Assembly: GCF_014191495.1 (NCBI RefSeq)
Contig: NZ_JACHWR010000001.1
Location: forward strand, 1,364,001 to 1,428,000
Length of the DNA: 64,000 nucleotides
DNA from: Nocardioides soli
Lineage (GTDB): Bacteria > Actinomycetota > Actinomycetes > Propionibacteriales > Nocardioidaceae
Direction: 5' to 3'
Below are positions 25,793 through 41,230 of this stretch, one piece after another (within the stretch, counting starts at the first letter, position 1; each line of letters starts with the position of its first letter). Under the pieces are notes generated by a model. The model had not been told where the DNA came from. It did not search any database and saw only the letters and a program-made list of their open reading frames with translations. Position numbers and translations under genes: made by a program.

Positions 25793-26878
25793 ATGACAAC
25801 GTCACGGCGCCGCCTCCGGCGCCTCGCTCCCGTCCTTCCCCTCGTCCTCGGCCTGGCCGCCGTGCCCGTGATCGCCGCGCCGGCACAGGCGCAGGCGCAG
25901 CGCACCTGGGTCTCGGGCGTCGGCGACGACGGCAATCCGTGCTCGCGCACCTCACCGTGCAAGACCTTCGCCGGGGCGATCTCCAAGACGGCGGCGGGCG
26001 GCGCGATCAACGTCCTCGACCCGGGCGGCTTCGGCGCCGTCACGATCACCAAGTCGATCACGATCGACGGTTCCGGCAGCTTCGGCTCCATCAGCAACCT
26101 CGGGACCACGGCCGTCATCATCAACGCCCCGGGAGATGCCGACGTGATCCTGCGCGGCCTCGACATCATCGGCGGCCTGTCCGGGAGCGTCGCGGGCACC
26201 TGCGGCGGCATCGCGGGCGTCTCCGTGATCGCGGCCCGCTCGGTCCGCCTCGACGACGTCCGGATCTCCGGCCAGGCCAACGCCATCCGGACCCCGCTCA
26301 CCTCCAGCTCACCCGACACCTTCGTCGACATCGCGCTCAGCGACGTCGCGCTCACCCAGAACTGTCAGCACGGAGTCCTGCTCGAGCCGGCTCCGGGGCA
26401 CCCGACCCGGGTGAGCATCACCGACAGCGTCGTCACCCAGTCCAACGTCGCGCTCCGCGCGGCGGCCGGGGCCGAGGCATGGGCGACGCGCACGCACCTC
26501 AACCTCAACAACACCGGCGTCGAGCTCGCGGGCGGCATCGTCCACGCCGGATGTGGGACGGAGTCGTTCGGCAACGCCACGAACGGCGCGTTCAGCGACG
26601 ACGTCTGCCCCGCCAACGCTCCGGTCGTGGTCTCGACCCCGGCACCCGCGACCCCGGCCACCCCCACGGCCACGACGTACTGCCGGGTGCCGAGCGTGAC
26701 CGGCCGCACCGTCGCCCAGGCCACCACCCGGCTGAAGGCCGCGGGCTGCGCCACGGGCGCGGTCAGCCGGAAGAAGGTCGCGAAGAAGGCCAAGCGGGGC
26801 AAGGTCCTCGGTCAGGGCGTGACCGCCGGCACGGAGGTCCGGCTCGGATCGAAGGTCCGGCTCGTCGTGGGTCGCTAG
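25793..26878 (+). CDS. Secreted right-handed beta-helix protein with C-terminal PASTA domain
   Basis: A 361-residue exported protein. Residues 1-35 are a signal peptide ending APAQAQA. RTWVSGVGDDGNPCSRTSPC and KTFAGAISKTAAGGAINVLD open a pectate-lyase-like parallel beta-helix (repeats such as ITKSITIDG, VRLDDVRISG) of a widespread family without known enzyme activity. A Thr/Pro/Ala linker (near residue 285) leads to a PASTA module, CRVPSVTGRTVAQATTRLKAAGC, suggesting binding to peptidoglycan or its fragments. The basic KKVAKKAKRGK is inside the PASTA part. The stop codon TAG overlaps the opposing SDH stop (shared CTAG), so the two transcripts must overlap. Confidence 0.82.
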   Translation: MTTSRRRLRRLAPVLPLVLGLAAVPVIAAPAQAQAQRTWVSGVGDDGNPCSRTSPCKTFAGAISKTAAGGAINVLDPGGFGAVTITKSITIDGSGSFGSISNLGTTAVIINAPGDADVILRGLDIIGGLSGSVAGTCGGIAGVSVIAARSVRLDDVRISGQANAIRTPLTSSSPDTFVDIALSDVALTQNCQHGVLLEPAPGHPTRVSITDSVVTQSNVALRAAAGAEAWATRTHLNLNNTGVELAGGIVHAGCGTESFGNATNGAFSDDVCPANAPVVVSTPAPATPATPTATTYCRVPSVTGRTVAQATTRLKAAGCATGAVSRKKVAKKAKRGKVLGQGVTAGTEVRLGSKVRLVVGR

Positions 26879-27651
26879 ACCTCGGCACGGCCGTCGTTGT
26901 CCTTGTTGCGGATGCCGATCTTGTTGCCGAGCCAGACCAGCGGGTCGTACTTGCGGTCGACGACCCGCTCCTTCATCGGGATGATCGCGTTGTCGGTGAT
27001 CCGGATGCCCTCGGGGCAGACCTCGGTGCAGCACTTGGTGATGTTGCACATCCCGATGCCCGCGGCGCTCTGCGCCAGGGCCCGCCGGTCGTGGGTGTCG
27101 AGGGGGTGCATGTCGAGCTCGGCGTACCGCAGGAAGAACCGCGGGCCGGCGAAGGCCGGCTTGTTGTCCTCGTGGTCGCGGACGACGTGGCAGGTGTCCT
27201 GGCACAGGAAGCACTCGATGCACTTGCGGAACTCCTGCCCGCGCTCGACGTCGATCTGCGCCATCCGGCGCTTGCCGTCGGGGTCGCGCGGACCGAGCTC
27301 GGCATACGGCAGCTCCTTGGCCTTCTCGTAGTTGTACGACACGTCGGTCACCAGGTCGCGGATCACCGGGAAGGCGCGCATCGGCGTGACCGTGATCGTC
27401 TCCTCGGGCTCGAAGTCCGAGAGCCGGGTCATGCACATCAGCCGCGGCCGGCCGTTGATCTCGGCGGAGCACGAGCCGCACTTGCCGGCCTTGCAGTTCC
27501 AGCGGATCGCCAGGTCGCCGGCCTGCGTCGCCTGCAGCCGGTGCAGTGCGTCGAGGACGACCTCGCCCTCGGACACCTCCACGGTGTAGTCGCCGAGGTC
27601 GCCGCCGGACTGGTCGCCGCGCCAGACGCGCATCTTCAGGTCGTAGCCCAT
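26875..27651 (-). CDS. sdhB: Succinate dehydrogenase/fumarate reductase iron-sulfur subunit (operon 1)
   Basis: A 258-residue subunit passing electrons from FAD to quinone. The N-terminal [2Fe-2S] site is WNCKAGKCGSCSAEING with a later C in LMCMTR; the C-terminal sites are CIECFLCQDTCHVV and GMCNITKCCTEVCPEG, covering [4Fe-4S] and [3Fe-4S]. It resembles the Rv0247c type of mycobacteria rather than the subunit of operon 2. ATG 27651 is 24 bases after the flavoprotein stop. Last gene of the operon; it ends in a shared CTAG with the beta-helix gene and no terminator. Confidence 0.95.
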   Translation of the reverse strand: MGYDLKMRVWRGDQSGGDLGDYTVEVSEGEVVLDALHRLQATQAGDLAIRWNCKAGKCGSCSAEINGRPRLMCMTRLSDFEPEETITVTPMRAFPVIRDLVTDVSYNYEKAKELPYAELGPRDPDGKRRMAQIDVERGQEFRKCIECFLCQDTCHVVRDHEDNKPAFAGPRFFLRYAELDMHPLDTHDRRALAQSAAGIGMCNITKCCTEVCPEGIRITDNAIIPMKERVVDRKYDPLVWLGNKIGIRNKDNDGRAEV

Positions 27652-27675
27652 GCCGGTCCTCTCCCGATGATCTGG

Positions 27676-29565
27676 CTAGTCGAAGTACTTCTTGAGCTCG
27701 TCCGGCAGCACCGGCAACGGCTTCTCGGACAGGTCCACGCCGGTGCCGCCGGCGTCGAGGGTGACGACGAGGTTCTTCGTGCCCCACACCTCGTTGTCGG
27801 TCTGGGGGAAGTCGTCGCGGGTGTGGCCGCCGCGTGACTCCTCGCGGGCCAGCGCCGCCTTCGCGATGGCCTCCGAGACCAGCAGCATGTTGCGCAGGTC
27901 GATCGACAGGTGCCAGCCGGGGTTGTACTGCCGATGCCCCTCCACGACCATGTGCCGCGCGCGCTCCTTCAACCCCTCGATCTCGACCAGTGACTGCTCG
28001 AGCTCGCGGGCGGTGCGGATGATGCCGACCAGGTCGTTCATCGACTGCTGGAGGTCGTGCTGGATCGTGTACGGGTTCTCGCCTCCCTCTACCTCAAATG
28101 GCGCGAGGGCGCTCGTCGACGCCGCCTTGATGTCGGCCTCGTCGACCGCCGGACGGGTCGAGAGCCCCGCGGCGTATGCCGCAGCGTGCTCACCCGCCCG
28201 CTTGCCGAACACCAGCAGGTCGCCGAGCGAGTTGCCGCCCAGCCGGTTGGAGCCGTGCATGCCGCCCGAGCACTCCCCCACGGCGTACAGGCCGGTGACC
28301 GCGCTCTCCTGGCTGTCGGCGTCGACCTCGACCCCGCCCATCACGTAGTGGCAGGTGGGCCCGATCTCCATCGGCTCCTGGGTGATGTCGACGTCGGCCA
28401 GCTCCTTGAACTGGTGGTACATCGACGGCAGTCGCTTGCGGATGAACTCGGGCGTACGCCGGGACGCGATGTCGAGGTAGATGCCGCCGTGCGGTGACCC
28501 GCGGCCGGCCTTGATCTCGGAGTTGATCGCCCGCGCCACCTCGTCACGGGGCAGCAGCTCGGGTGGCCGCCGGTTGTTCTTCTTGTCCTCGTACCACCGG
28601 TCGGCCTCCTCGATGGTGTCGGCCGTCTCCGCCTTGAAGAACTCCGGGATGTAGTCGAACATGAAGCGCTTGCCTTCAGAGTTCTTGAGCACGCCGCCGT
28701 CGCCGCGCACCGACTCCGTGACCAGCAGCCCCTTCACCGAGGGCGGCCACACCATGCCGGTCGGGTGGAACTGCACGAACTCCATGTTGATCAGCGCGGC
28801 GCCCGCCCGGAGCGCGAGCGCGTGACCGTCGCCGGTGTACTCCCAGGAGTTCGAGGTGACCTTGAAGGACTTGCCGATGCCGCCGGTCGCGAGGATCACC
28901 GTCGGTGCCGCGAACGCGACGAAGCGGCCGGTCTCGCGCCAGTACCCGAAGGCCCCGGCAATGGCGCCGCCTCCGGTGGTTGAGGAAGGCGCGCTGGCGC
29001 CTGTCTCGAAACCCCCGTCCTTGAGCAGCTCGGTGATCGTGCACTCCATGAACACGTCGATGCCGAGCTGCACGGTGCGCTGCTGGAGGGTGCGGATCAT
29101 CTCCAGCCCGGTGCGGTCGCCGACGTGGGCGAGCCGGGCGTACTTGTGACCGCCGAAGTCGCGCTGCGAGATCAGCCCGTCGTCGGTGCGGTCGAAGAGG
29201 GCGCCCCAGTCCTCGAGCTCCTGCACCCGCTCGGGCGCCTCCTGGGCGTGCAGCTGGGCCATCCGCCAGTTGTTGAGCATCTTCCCGCCACGCATGGTGT
29301 CTCGGAAGTGCACCTCCCAGCTGTCCTCGGGCCAGCGGTTGCCCATCGCGGCGGCGATGCCGCCCTCGGCCATCACCGTGTGCGCCTTGCCGAGCAGGGA
29401 CTTGCACACCACCGCGGTGCGTGCACCCGCCTCGTGCGCCGCGATCGCCGCGCGCAGGCCGGCGCCCCCGGCACCGATCACGACCACGTCGTACTCGTGC
29501 CGCTCCAGTCCGCCGGCCGCTGACCCGGACATCTCGTTGCCGGTCATGGGGTGCCGCTCACTCAT
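27676..29565 (-). CDS. sdhA: Succinate dehydrogenase/fumarate reductase flavoprotein (operon 1) with family A insertion
   Basis: A 629-residue flavoprotein (Rv0248c type). VVVIGAGGAGLRAAIAAHEAG binds FAD, GKAHTVMAEGGIAAA holds the residues around covalent FAD, and GGIYLDIASRR, GPTCHYVMGGVEVD and GECSGGMHGSNRLGGNSLGD are catalytic and FAD blocks. ATG 29565 overlaps the anchor stop by one base (TAATG). Unusual: after ITELLKDG the protein contains [14 protein letters not shown] plus two glycines before GAIAGAFGYWRETG. In related proteins this loop is short, so the 42-bp family A element appears to have inserted in frame into a surface loop. The rest of the protein is intact. Confidence 0.95.
   Translation of the reverse strand: MSERHPMTGNEMSGSAAGGLERHEYDVVVIGAGGAGLRAAIAAHEAGARTAVVCKSLLGKAHTVMAEGGIAAAMGNRWPEDSWEVHFRDTMRGGKMLNNWRMAQLHAQEAPERVQELEDWGALFDRTDDGLISQRDFGGHKYARLAHVGDRTGLEMIRTLQQRTVQLGIDVFMECTITELLKDGGFETGASAPSSTTGGGAIAGAFGYWRETGRFVAFAAPTVILATGGIGKSFKVTSNSWEYTGDGHALALRAGAALINMEFVQFHPTGMVWPPSVKGLLVTESVRGDGGVLKNSEGKRFMFDYIPEFFKAETADTIEEADRWYEDKKNNRRPPELLPRDEVARAINSEIKAGRGSPHGGIYLDIASRRTPEFIRKRLPSMYHQFKELADVDITQEPMEIGPTCHYVMGGVEVDADSQESAVTGLYAVGECSGGMHGSNRLGGNSLGDLLVFGKRAGEHAAAYAAGLSTRPAVDEADIKAASTSALAPFEVEGGENPYTIQHDLQQSMNDLVGIIRTARELEQSLVEIEGLKERARHMVVEGHRQYNPGWHLSIDLRNMLLVSEAIAKAALAREESRGGHTRDDFPQTDNEVWGTKNLVVTLDAGGTGVDLSEKPLPVLPDELKKYFD
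28975..29016. repeat. Family A repeat inside the operon 1 flavoprotein gene
   Basis: A single 42-bp unit (14 codons) matches 18036-18077 in mutB at 40 of 42 positions. Ends are GGTGGTT and AAACCCCC, and the core AGGCGC..GCGCCT is palindromic. It lies in the same orientation and reading phase relative to its host gene as in mutB, producing the identical peptide. Confidence 0.95.
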
Positions 29566-30398
29566 TAGAAGAACCTCGGGTCGTCGAAGGCGCCGGTGGC
29601 GAGCAGGTAGACGTAGAGGTCCACGATCGCCACGGAGAACAGCGAGTACCAGGCATAGACCCCGTGCTTGGTGTTCAGCTTCGAGACGGCCGTCCACAGC
29701 CGGTAGCGCACGGGATGCTTCGAGAAGTGTCTGAGCCGGCCGCCGGTGATGTGCCGACAGGAGTGGCACGAGAGCGTGTAGAGCCAGATCAGCACGACGT
29801 TGGCCAGCATCAGGACGGTGCCGAGGCCCATGTGCCCCCACTCGCCGTCCTCGTTGCGGAAGGCCAGCACGGTGTCGTAGCTGAGCACGCAGGCGACCAG
29901 CACCGCGGCGTACCAGAACCAGCGGTGGATGTTCTGCAGGATCAGCGGGAAGCGGGTCTCGCCGGTGTACCTGCCGTGCGGCTCGGCGACCGCACAGGCG
30001 GGCGGCGAGAGCCAGAACGCCCGGTAGTAGGCCTTGCGGTAGTAGTAGCAGGTGAGCCGGAAGCCGAGCGGGAAGATCAGGATGATCAGCGCCGCCGACA
30101 GTGGGAAGCCCGCGAACGGCTGGCCGAAGTCCGAGGCGCCCTCGACGCAGTCACCGAGACAGGGCGAGTAGAACGGCGAGAGGTACGGCGTCGCGTAGTA
30201 GTAGGCGCCGGCGAACGCCCGCCAGGTGGCATAGACCACGAACGCCGAGAACACCACGAACGTCACGGCCGGGTAGAGCCACCACGTGTCGGTGCGGAGC
30301 GTCTTCGCTCCGATCCGGGCCCGGGTCGGGCCGTTCACACCGGTCGAACCTGCTGAGCCCTGCGTTGCCCTGGTCTCGCGCGCGTCGGTCGACGCCAT
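29565..30398 (-). CDS. Membrane anchor subunit of succinate dehydrogenase/fumarate reductase (operon 1)
   Basis: A 277-residue membrane protein with about five helices (for example LYPAVTFVVFSAFVVYATW, LSAALIILIFPLGF, WFWYAAVLVACVLSY, VLMLANVVLIWLYTL, YSLFSVAIVDLYVYLL). Histidines in NIHRW, SCHSCRHI and KHGVY could ligate heme. It corresponds to the Rv0249c-type anchor, which carries all membrane helices in one chain. ATG 30398 follows GGAGGT at an ideal distance, and the stop overlaps the flavoprotein start. First gene of operon 1, transcribed away from sdhCAB. Confidence 0.88.
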   Translation of the reverse strand: MASTDARETRATQGSAGSTGVNGPTRARIGAKTLRTDTWWLYPAVTFVVFSAFVVYATWRAFAGAYYYATPYLSPFYSPCLGDCVEGASDFGQPFAGFPLSAALIILIFPLGFRLTCYYYRKAYYRAFWLSPPACAVAEPHGRYTGETRFPLILQNIHRWFWYAAVLVACVLSYDTVLAFRNEDGEWGHMGLGTVLMLANVVLIWLYTLSCHSCRHITGGRLRHFSKHPVRYRLWTAVSKLNTKHGVYAWYSLFSVAIVDLYVYLLATGAFDDPRFF

Positions 30399-30450
30399 CG
30401 CCACCTCCGGTGGGTCGGGTGCATCCGCAGTCTGCACAGTCGGCGCGGGA

Positions 30451-30466
30451 TGTGAAAGAGGCCACA
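30451..30466. promoter_or_regulatory. CRP/GlxR-like binding site between the two SDH operons
   Basis: TGTGAAAGAGGCCACA matches the TGTGA-N6-TCACA consensus of Crp/GlxR regulators at nine of ten core positions. It lies 53 bases upstream of the operon 1 start and 103 bases before the sdhC -10 box, so it could act on either direction. SDH genes are known GlxR/Crp targets in related actinobacteria. Confidence 0.55.
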
Positions 30467-30568
30467 CCGAAGATTTCGAGAACCGGTTGCACCAGCGCGC
30501 GAACGAGACCGGTCGGTAACGCGCTCTAAGTCACACTGACCCGCCGATCACGGGCCGCTCACGCGGGG

Positions 30569-30574
30569 TAGCGT
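30569..30574 (+). promoter_or_regulatory. Leaderless -10 box (TAGCGT) of sdhCAB
   Basis: TAGCGT ends eight bases before GTG 30583, and there is no Shine-Dalgarno sequence, so sdhC is probably read from a leaderless transcript. The -35 region has no consensus, consistent with activator dependence. Confidence 0.5.
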
Positions 30575-30582
30575 GGCCTCTC

Positions 30583-31284
30583 GTGGCAACGACGACCTTG
30601 GTGACGGGTGCGCGGGCGTCGCGCTCGACCATCACCCTCAAGCTCCTGATGGCCGCGAGCGGCATCATCTTCATCCTGTACGTGCTGCTCCATATGTACG
30701 GCAACCTCAAGGCCTTCGCCGGCCACGATGCCTACAACGAGTACGCGCACCACCTGCGCACGCTCGGCGAGCCGATGCTCCCGTACGCCGGCTTCCTCTG
30801 GATCATGCGCGCCGTGCTCATCGTCGCGGTGGTCGTGCACGTGTACGCCGCGGCCAAGCTGTGGCGCCGCGCAAACCATGCGCGCAGCCAGAAGTACGTC
30901 GTGAAGAAGAACCTCGCCTCGTCGTTCTCCTCGCGCTGGATGCGCTGGGGCGGCCTGACGATCCTGCTGTTCGTGATCTGGCACCTGATCAACTTCACGA
31001 TCGGCAAGGTCAACGTGGCGGGCGGGGAGACCAACGACCCGTACAACCTGCTCGTCGACACCTTCGACACCTGGTGGATGACCGTCATCTACCTGCTGGC
31101 GATGTTCGCGCTCGGCATGCACCTGCACCACGGCACCTGGAGCGCCGCGCAGACGCTGGGCCTGACGAACAACGCACGCGCCCGTCGCAACGCCAAGGCC
31201 CTCGGCTGGATCCTCGCGGTCGTCATCGCCGCCGGCTTCTCCCTCGTCCCGATCTTCGTCCTCGCGGGCGTCATCTCCAAGTAA
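30583..31284 (+). CDS. sdhC: Succinate dehydrogenase cytochrome b subunit (operon 2)
   Basis: A 233-residue membrane anchor of the Bacillus-like b558 type with five helices. [56 protein letters not shown] and [17 protein letters not shown] contain the conserved histidines that ligate two b-type hemes. GTG 30583 is the only plausible start, directly after a -10 box. No separate sdhD exists, as expected for this class. First gene of sdhCAB, ten bases before sdhA. Confidence 0.95.
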   Translation: MATTTLVTGARASRSTITLKLLMAASGIIFILYVLLHMYGNLKAFAGHDAYNEYAHHLRTLGEPMLPYAGFLWIMRAVLIVAVVVHVYAAAKLWRRANHARSQKYVVKKNLASSFSSRWMRWGGLTILLFVIWHLINFTIGKVNVAGGETNDPYNLLVDTFDTWWMTVIYLLAMFALGMHLHHGTWSAAQTLGLTNNARARRNAKALGWILAVVIAAGFSLVPIFVLAGVISK

Positions 31285-31294
31285 GGGGCTGCAC

Positions 31295-33321
<2,027 letters not shown>

Positions 33322-33322
<1 letters not shown>

Positions 33323-34065
33323 TGAAGGTGACCCTCAAGATCTGGCGCCAGCCGGACGCCGCGTCGAAGGGCGCGATGCAGACCTACGAGCTCGACGGCG
33401 TCTCGCAGGACATGTCGTTCCTGGAGATGCTCGACGTCCTCAACGAGGATCTGATCGCCAAGGGCGAGGACCCGGTCGCGTTCGACTCCGACTGCCGCGA
33501 GGGCATCTGCGGCATGTGCGGGCTGATGATCAACGGCCAGGCGCACGGCCCGGAGGTCACCACGACCTGCCAGCTGCACATGCGGTCCTTCAAGGACGGC
33601 GACGAGATCGTCGTCGAGCCCTGGCGCGCCGACGCGTTCCCGGTGGTCAAGGACCTCGTCGTCGACCGCGGCGCGTTCGACCGGATCATCCAGGCCGGCG
33701 GCTTCATCTCCGTCAACACCGGCTCCGCCCCCGAGGCGCACTCCGTGCCGGTCCCCCGTGACGACGCGACGCGCGCGTTCAACGTGGCGACCTGCATCGG
33801 CTGCGGCGCCTGCGTGGCGGCCTGTCCCAACGGCTCCGCCTCGCTGTTCATGGGTGCGAAGATCACCCACCTCGGCGAGCTCCCGCAGGGCCAGCCCGAG
33901 CGCGACAGCCGCGTCGTCGGCATGGTCGCCCAGCACGACGCCGAGGGCTTCGGCGGCTGCACCAACATCGGCGAGTGCACCGCTGCCTGCCCCAAGGAGA
34001 TCCCACTCGACGTGATCTCCCGCCTCAACTGGGACCTGCACGCCGCCCTCCGCCACGGCCACTAA
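33322..34065 (+). CDS. sdhB: Succinate dehydrogenase iron-sulfur subunit (operon 2)
   Basis: A 247-residue subunit. [2Fe-2S] site [18 protein letters not shown], then TTCQLHM; ferredoxin-like sites [16 protein letters not shown] and [18 protein letters not shown]. It is of the menaquinone-linked type found with SdhC of the b558 class. ATG 33322 overlaps the sdhA stop by one base. The gene ends just before a strong family B hairpin that separates it from the convergent SCO4848-type gene. Confidence 0.96.
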
Positions 34066-34066
34066 G

Positions 34067-34138
34067 CCGAGTCGGCGCCAGATCTCACCCGAGTCGGCGC
34101 CAGATTTCAGTCCTGACTGGAATCTGGCGCCGACTCGG
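34067..34138. terminator. Family B palindrome, bidirectional terminator (sdhB / SCO4848 ends)
   Basis: CCGAGTCGGCGCCAGATT (34089-34106) pairs perfectly with 34121-34138 (18 bp) and the stem continues inward with one bulge to CAGTC. A partial direct copy of the left arm precedes it from 34067. It lies between the stops at 34065 (+) and 34143 (-). Related copies occur at 44083-44154 and 53055-53109. Confidence 0.88.
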
Positions 34139-34142
34139 CGTT

Positions 34143-34361
34143 TCAGGGCTTGCGCAGGGTCCGGAGGCCGAGGACGGCGAAGACGACCCCCAGGCAGAGG
34201 TTGACGGCGATCAGCCCGCTGTGGGCGATCCAGTAGCCCTGCGGGCGGTCCTCACCGGAGGCGTGCGCGTCGTACAGGTTGCGCGCGAACATGATCCAGG
34301 TCAGGAAGTTCCACGCCGCCACGGCGACCAGGAACCACCCGGTCTTGCGTCCCACTGTCAT
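34143..34361 (-). CDS. SCO4848-family small membrane protein
   Basis: A 72-residue protein with two membrane helices: TGWFLVAVAAWNFLTWIMF and GLIAVNLCLGVVFAVLGLRTL, joined by a polar loop. WNFLTWIMFARNLYDAH matches the SCO4848 family of actinobacteria (function unknown), and the setting next to a YihY gene and sdh genes is the same as in Streptomyces. ATG 34361 shares ATGA with the YihY stop; the GTG six bases later is better spaced from AAGGAG and may be used instead. Confidence 0.82.
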   Translation of the reverse strand: MTVGRKTGWFLVAVAAWNFLTWIMFARNLYDAHASGEDRPQGYWIAHSGLIAVNLCLGVVFAVLGLRTLRKP

Positions 34362-35401
34362 TCGCTCCTTCTCGTCGATCTGGTCGTCAGCCTGCGGACC
34401 ACCGCTACCAGGCCAAGCATGGTCGCCGCACCCGCGGCGTACGGCGCCGCCCAGGGGTGTTCGACGTCGTCGGTACGCCGCACCGGGGGCGACGGCGGCC
34501 CGGCCACCGGAGCCACCATGGGCACCGGTCGGGCGGCGCGCGCGGCGCGGGAGGTGTGTGCCCAGGCGGCGGAGTAGAGGACCACCTGGGAGAAGTAGCT
34601 GATCCAGACCAGCACGATCAGCGCGATGCCGAACGCCTGGAACGCCGGAGTGCCCTGGGTCGCCTTGATCAGCAGACCGGAGACCTGCTTGAGCACCTCG
34701 AACGCGATCGCACCGAGCACCGCCCCCGACCACAGCGACCGGCGCGGGGTGCGCGGCTCGGCGAGCAGCACGAACATCGCGAAGAACAGCAGCATGTTCG
34801 CGAGGAAGCCGAACGCAACGGTGAGCAGCCAGAGCAGCCGCCCGAACTCCATGTCGAGGTCCAGCCAGTCCAGCACCTCACGCGAGAAGCCGCCGACCAG
34901 ACCGGCCACGACCACCGCCAGCAGCAGGATCCCGCCGATGACGGCCAGGGTGAGCAGGTCGCGGAGCTTGCCGAGCACGAAGTTGGGCTGCTCCTTCGCC
35001 GGCACCTCGAACACGATGACGAGCGCGGCGCGCATCGCGGCCAGCCAGCCGAGCCCGGAGTAGAGCAGGATCACCGCGCCGATGATCCCCACGGTGCTCG
35101 CGGCCCGCTCGATGTCGCTGATCTGCACCTGGTCGGGGCCGGTGCCGACCAGGCCGGGCATGACGGCGTCCAGGGCCTTGGTGAGGTTCTCCTCGGCGTT
35201 GGTCCAGATCTTCGCGAGCCAGCCGACGACGAAGAACGCGAGAGCCAGGATCGGGAAGAACGACAGGAACGCGAAGTAGGTGACCGCGCCGGCCTGCTGG
35301 CCGGCCTTCACCGTGCCGTAGTGCTCCTGCGTGCGGACGACGTGGTCGACGAGGGGCCGGCGCCGGCGGACGTCCGCGACGCGCTCCCGGAGCGAGGGCA
35401 C
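34358..35401 (-). CDS. YihY/BrkB-family inner membrane protein
   Basis: A 347-residue membrane protein with six helices. AGAVTYFAFLSFFPILALAFFVVGW and IYSGLGW-like LLYSGLGWLAAMRAALVIVFEVP and RRSLWSGAVLGAIAFEVLKQ are the conserved blocks of the YihY/UPF0761 family, once called ribonuclease BN. The C-terminal 60 residues are a basic tail. Start GTG 35401 lies one base after the RNA ligase stop; the 3' end overlaps the SCO4848-type gene by four bases. Role unknown; a lipid or envelope function is often proposed. Confidence 0.9.
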   Translation of the reverse strand: MPSLRERVADVRRRRPLVDHVVRTQEHYGTVKAGQQAGAVTYFAFLSFFPILALAFFVVGWLAKIWTNAEENLTKALDAVMPGLVGTGPDQVQISDIERAASTVGIIGAVILLYSGLGWLAAMRAALVIVFEVPAKEQPNFVLGKLRDLLTLAVIGGILLLAVVVAGLVGGFSREVLDWLDLDMEFGRLLWLLTVAFGFLANMLLFFAMFVLLAEPRTPRRSLWSGAVLGAIAFEVLKQVSGLLIKATQGTPAFQAFGIALIVLVWISYFSQVVLYSAAWAHTSRAARAARPVPMVAPVAGPPSPPVRRTDDVEHPWAAPYAAGAATMLGLVAVVRRLTTRSTRRSE

Positions 35402-35402
35402 G

Positions 35403-35924
35403 TCAGGTCCCCGACGCCGCCAGCGAGAACTGCCGCGTCGGCTGCCAGCCGATCTCCTCGTCGTGCACGTAGAGGTGGAACTCCCCCACCGTGAACTCGC
35501 ACTCGAAGTCCGCCAGCTCCGCGAACGCCCGGTCCAGCAGGGCGTCCTCGATGTGGTGGGCGATCGTGACGTGCGGGTGGTAGGGGTGCGCGAGCTCGAC
35601 GTCCAGCGGACCGCGGCGGACGGCGTCGGCGAGCCGCTCGCACTCGGAGATGCCCTGCACGAGGGTGACGAAGACGACCGGCGAGATCGGCCGGAAGGTG
35701 CCGGTCCCGCGCAGGTGCACCACGAAGCTGCCGATGCCGGTCGCGGCCTCGGCCAGGTGTCGCTCGATCTCCGGCAGGTCGGCCTCGTCGACGTCGGTCG
35801 GCGGCACCAGCGTGATGTGGGTCGGGATCATCGCCGCCGTGGTGTCTCCGACCGCGGTCCGGTAGTCCTGCAGCTCGGTCGCCCAGGGCTCGGGGATCGC
35901 GATCGCCACTCCGATGGTTGGCAC
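35403..35924 (-). CDS. 2'-5' RNA ligase / LigT-like phosphoesterase family protein
   Basis: A 173-residue 2H phosphoesterase. Two HxT motifs, PTHITLVPP and HPHVTIAHH, are placed as in the LigT/ThpR fold that opens or joins 2'-5' and cyclic phosphate bonds in RNA. Start GTG 35924 follows a TAGGGT -10 box by seven bases and has no ribosome-binding site. It heads the short unit ligase-YihY-SCO4848, and its promoter overlaps the end of trpS. Confidence 0.87.
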   Translation of the reverse strand: MPTIGVAIAIPEPWATELQDYRTAVGDTTAAMIPTHITLVPPTDVDEADLPEIERHLAEAATGIGSFVVHLRGTGTFRPISPVVFVTLVQGISECERLADAVRRGPLDVELAHPYHPHVTIAHHIEDALLDRAFAELADFECEFTVGEFHLYVHDEEIGWQPTRQFSLAASGT

Positions 35925-35934
35925 GACCTCGACC

Positions 35935-38242
<2,308 letters not shown>

Positions 38243-38368
38243 GAGGCGGGGATCTTTCCGGTTGGCGGTCGAGTCACGGCTGACGGCGTACGCAGCACTC
38301 GACAGTCTGCAACCGCGCCCGGTGCGGCGCCTATTCCTGACCGACCCGGGCCGGGGCCCGGCTGGGCG

Positions 38369-41107
<2,739 letters not shown>

Positions 41108-41135
41108 ATACCTGACGGGGCCGACCAACCCACCT

Positions 41136-41164
41136 TTGCACCCGGTTCGGGTGAGGTCTAGCGG
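41136..41164 (+). promoter_or_regulatory. Putative aquaporin promoter
   Basis: TTGCAC (41136-41141), a 17-base spacer and TAGCGG (41159-41164) give a leader of about 60 bases containing GAGGGAG before ATG 41231. Confidence 0.5.
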
Positions 41165-41230
41165 GGGGTGGCCATGGGTAAGGTGCTGTCGCCGCGCTCG
41201 CGAGGGGCGCCGCACGAGGGAGCTGATGAC

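Noticed and set aside
20328..26878. A full contractile injection system locus around the AAA gene
   Set aside because: No sheath, tube, baseplate, spike or DUF4157-type genes occur; neighbours are a sulfatase and a beta-helix protein.
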